From positions 1 to 6,947 of the forward strand of contig PWMM01000025.1 in the NCBI GenBank assembly GCA_003558195.1: a stretch of DNA of 6,947 bases, in the 5' to 3' direction. The notes under the pieces were generated by a model. It searched no databases. It was given only the letters and a program-made list of their open reading frames with translations, and was not told where the DNA came from. This DNA is from Syntrophomonadaceae bacterium (GTDB taxonomy: Bacteria > Bacillota > Dethiobacteria > DTU022). Shown in pieces: positions 6,626 through 6,947 of this stretch. The number at the start of each line of letters is the position of its first letter. Position 1 is the first letter of the stretch. A program made the position numbers and the translations under genes.

Positions 6626-6654
6626 TGGGACACGGAGGCAGGGCCTTCGTCCCA
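6626..6654. repeat. Strong hairpin before gatB, possible REP-like element
   Basis: On the plus strand TGGGAC (6626-6631) pairs with GTCCCA (6649-6654). After a two-base AC bulge, GGAGGC (6634-6639) pairs with GCCTTC (6643-6648) including one G-T wobble, around the loop AGG. It is GC-rich in an otherwise AT-rich spacer and lies 8 bases before the gatB ribosome binding site in the transcript. It resembles dispersed GGGAC...GTCCC palindromes found between genes in many bacteria. There is only one copy in the window. Confidence 0.5.
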
Positions 6655-6730
6655 GCTTTATTTCTTAGCGCAATAAATAGTTTCCATTTAAAATTTATAA
6701 ACCATTTCTAACATTAATAAAACCTGATTA

Positions 6731-6770
6731 GTTGACATAATAAAACCGCTTATCATATGTTGACACAATA
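6731..6770. repeat. Imperfect 12-bp direct repeat containing GTTGACA
   Basis: GTTGACATAATA (6731-6742) and GTTGACACAATA (6759-6770) differ at one base and repeat with a 28-bp period. Both contain the -35 consensus TTGACA on the plus strand, but I see no matching -10 at normal spacing. They could be binding sites for a regulator of gatB, or chance. Confidence 0.3.
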
Positions 6771-6849
6771 TTTTTAGTAATATCAACCTTTTAGGGTTTC
6801 ATAAAAAATAGTAGTCTTATTATAGCCATAGCCTCAGAGCAAGATCCTT

Positions 6850-6947
6850 TTAACATGTTCCAGTTTCTCGGGTTTTTAAAGTGGATCCCACTGCAAGCAA
6901 AGTTTTTTCGCTAAACGGTGGACCGACCAGTTGCATTCCGACAGGAA
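6850..6947 (-). CDS. gatA: GatA-type amidase, C-terminal end (partial)
   Basis: The last 31 codons of a gene that enters from the right edge. It reads PVGMQLVGPPFSEKTLLAV, matching the conserved C-terminal segment of amidase-signature proteins such as GatA, then ends GSTLKTRETGTC before a TAA at 6852-6850. GatA is the glutaminase subunit of GatCAB that releases ammonia for GatB; its Ser-Ser-Lys catalytic residues are outside the window. Its position directly upstream of gatB on the same strand supports GatA over another amidase. The final dozen residues do not look like the usual AYEQATDWH-type ending; another frame gives a partly better fit, noted among the findings. Confidence 0.75.
   Translation of the reverse strand, partial: PVGMQLVGPPFSEKTLLAVGSTLKTRETGTC

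Larger units (their letters stand above)
6604..6849. other. Long gatA-gatB spacer with hairpin and direct repeat
   Basis: AT-rich intergenic sequence between the gatA stop and gatB start. It contains the hairpin at 6626-6654 just before the gatB ribosome binding site and a 12-bp direct repeat at 6731-6742 and 6759-6770. No protein frame, tRNA or T-box motif is recognisable, and there is no clear terminator for gatA. Candidate -10 elements for gatB exist on the minus strand but none has a convincing -35. Confidence 0.5.

Noticed and set aside
1..6947. CRISPR array, phage, toxin-antitoxin, transposase or tRNA genes
   Set aside because: No regularly spaced repeats, no cloverleaf sequences and no matching protein motifs were seen on either strand.

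Overview
The window reads as ordinary chromosome of a low-to-moderate GC Gram-positive bacterium (Bacillota, probably a clostridial-type lineage). Evidence: a YloV/FakA-type protein at the left edge, strong AGAGGTGA/GGAGG-type ribosome binding sites, several TTG and GTG starts, a lipoprotein ZnuA, and a GatA/GatB amidotransferase pair. I cannot name the species.

Layout. (1) 2-232 (+) is the C-terminal end of a FakA/YloV-like protein. (2) 211-3347 (-) is a compact zinc-uptake operon, transcribed in the order znuA (zinc-binding lipoprotein), znuC (ATPase), znuB (permease), zur (Fur-family regulator). zur ends inside the convergent fakA-like gene. (3) 3348-3624 is a shared divergent control region. 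It has overlapping promoter candidates for znuA (-) and serC (+), and two Fur-family-type inverted repeats whose centres lie 42 bp apart. (4) 3625-4743 (+) is serC, a phosphoserine aminotransferase of the unusual Methanosarcina/alphaproteobacterial type. (5) 4744-5160 is a 417-bp gap between converging genes with no convincing gene. (6) 5161-6603 (-) is gatB. (7) 6604-6849 is an unusually long gatA-gatB spacer with a strong hairpin and a direct repeat. (8) 6850-6947 (-) is the 3' end of gatA.

How it works together. ZnuA captures zinc outside the membrane, ZnuB carries it across and ZnuC powers transport. The last gene, a Fur-family protein, probably senses intracellular zinc and represses the operon through the operators near 3489-3545. 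One operator also covers the -35 of the likely serC promoter, so serC may share this control; that is inference. GatA and GatB are subunits of the amidotransferase that makes Gln-tRNA(Gln) and/or Asn-tRNA(Asn) from mischarged precursors.

I found no phage, CRISPR, toxin-antitoxin, transposase or RNA gene, and no clear undescribed multi-gene system. The points most worth checking are the paired operators over overlapping promoters, the atypical SerC, the Cys-containing metal loop of ZnuA, and the hairpin before gatB.
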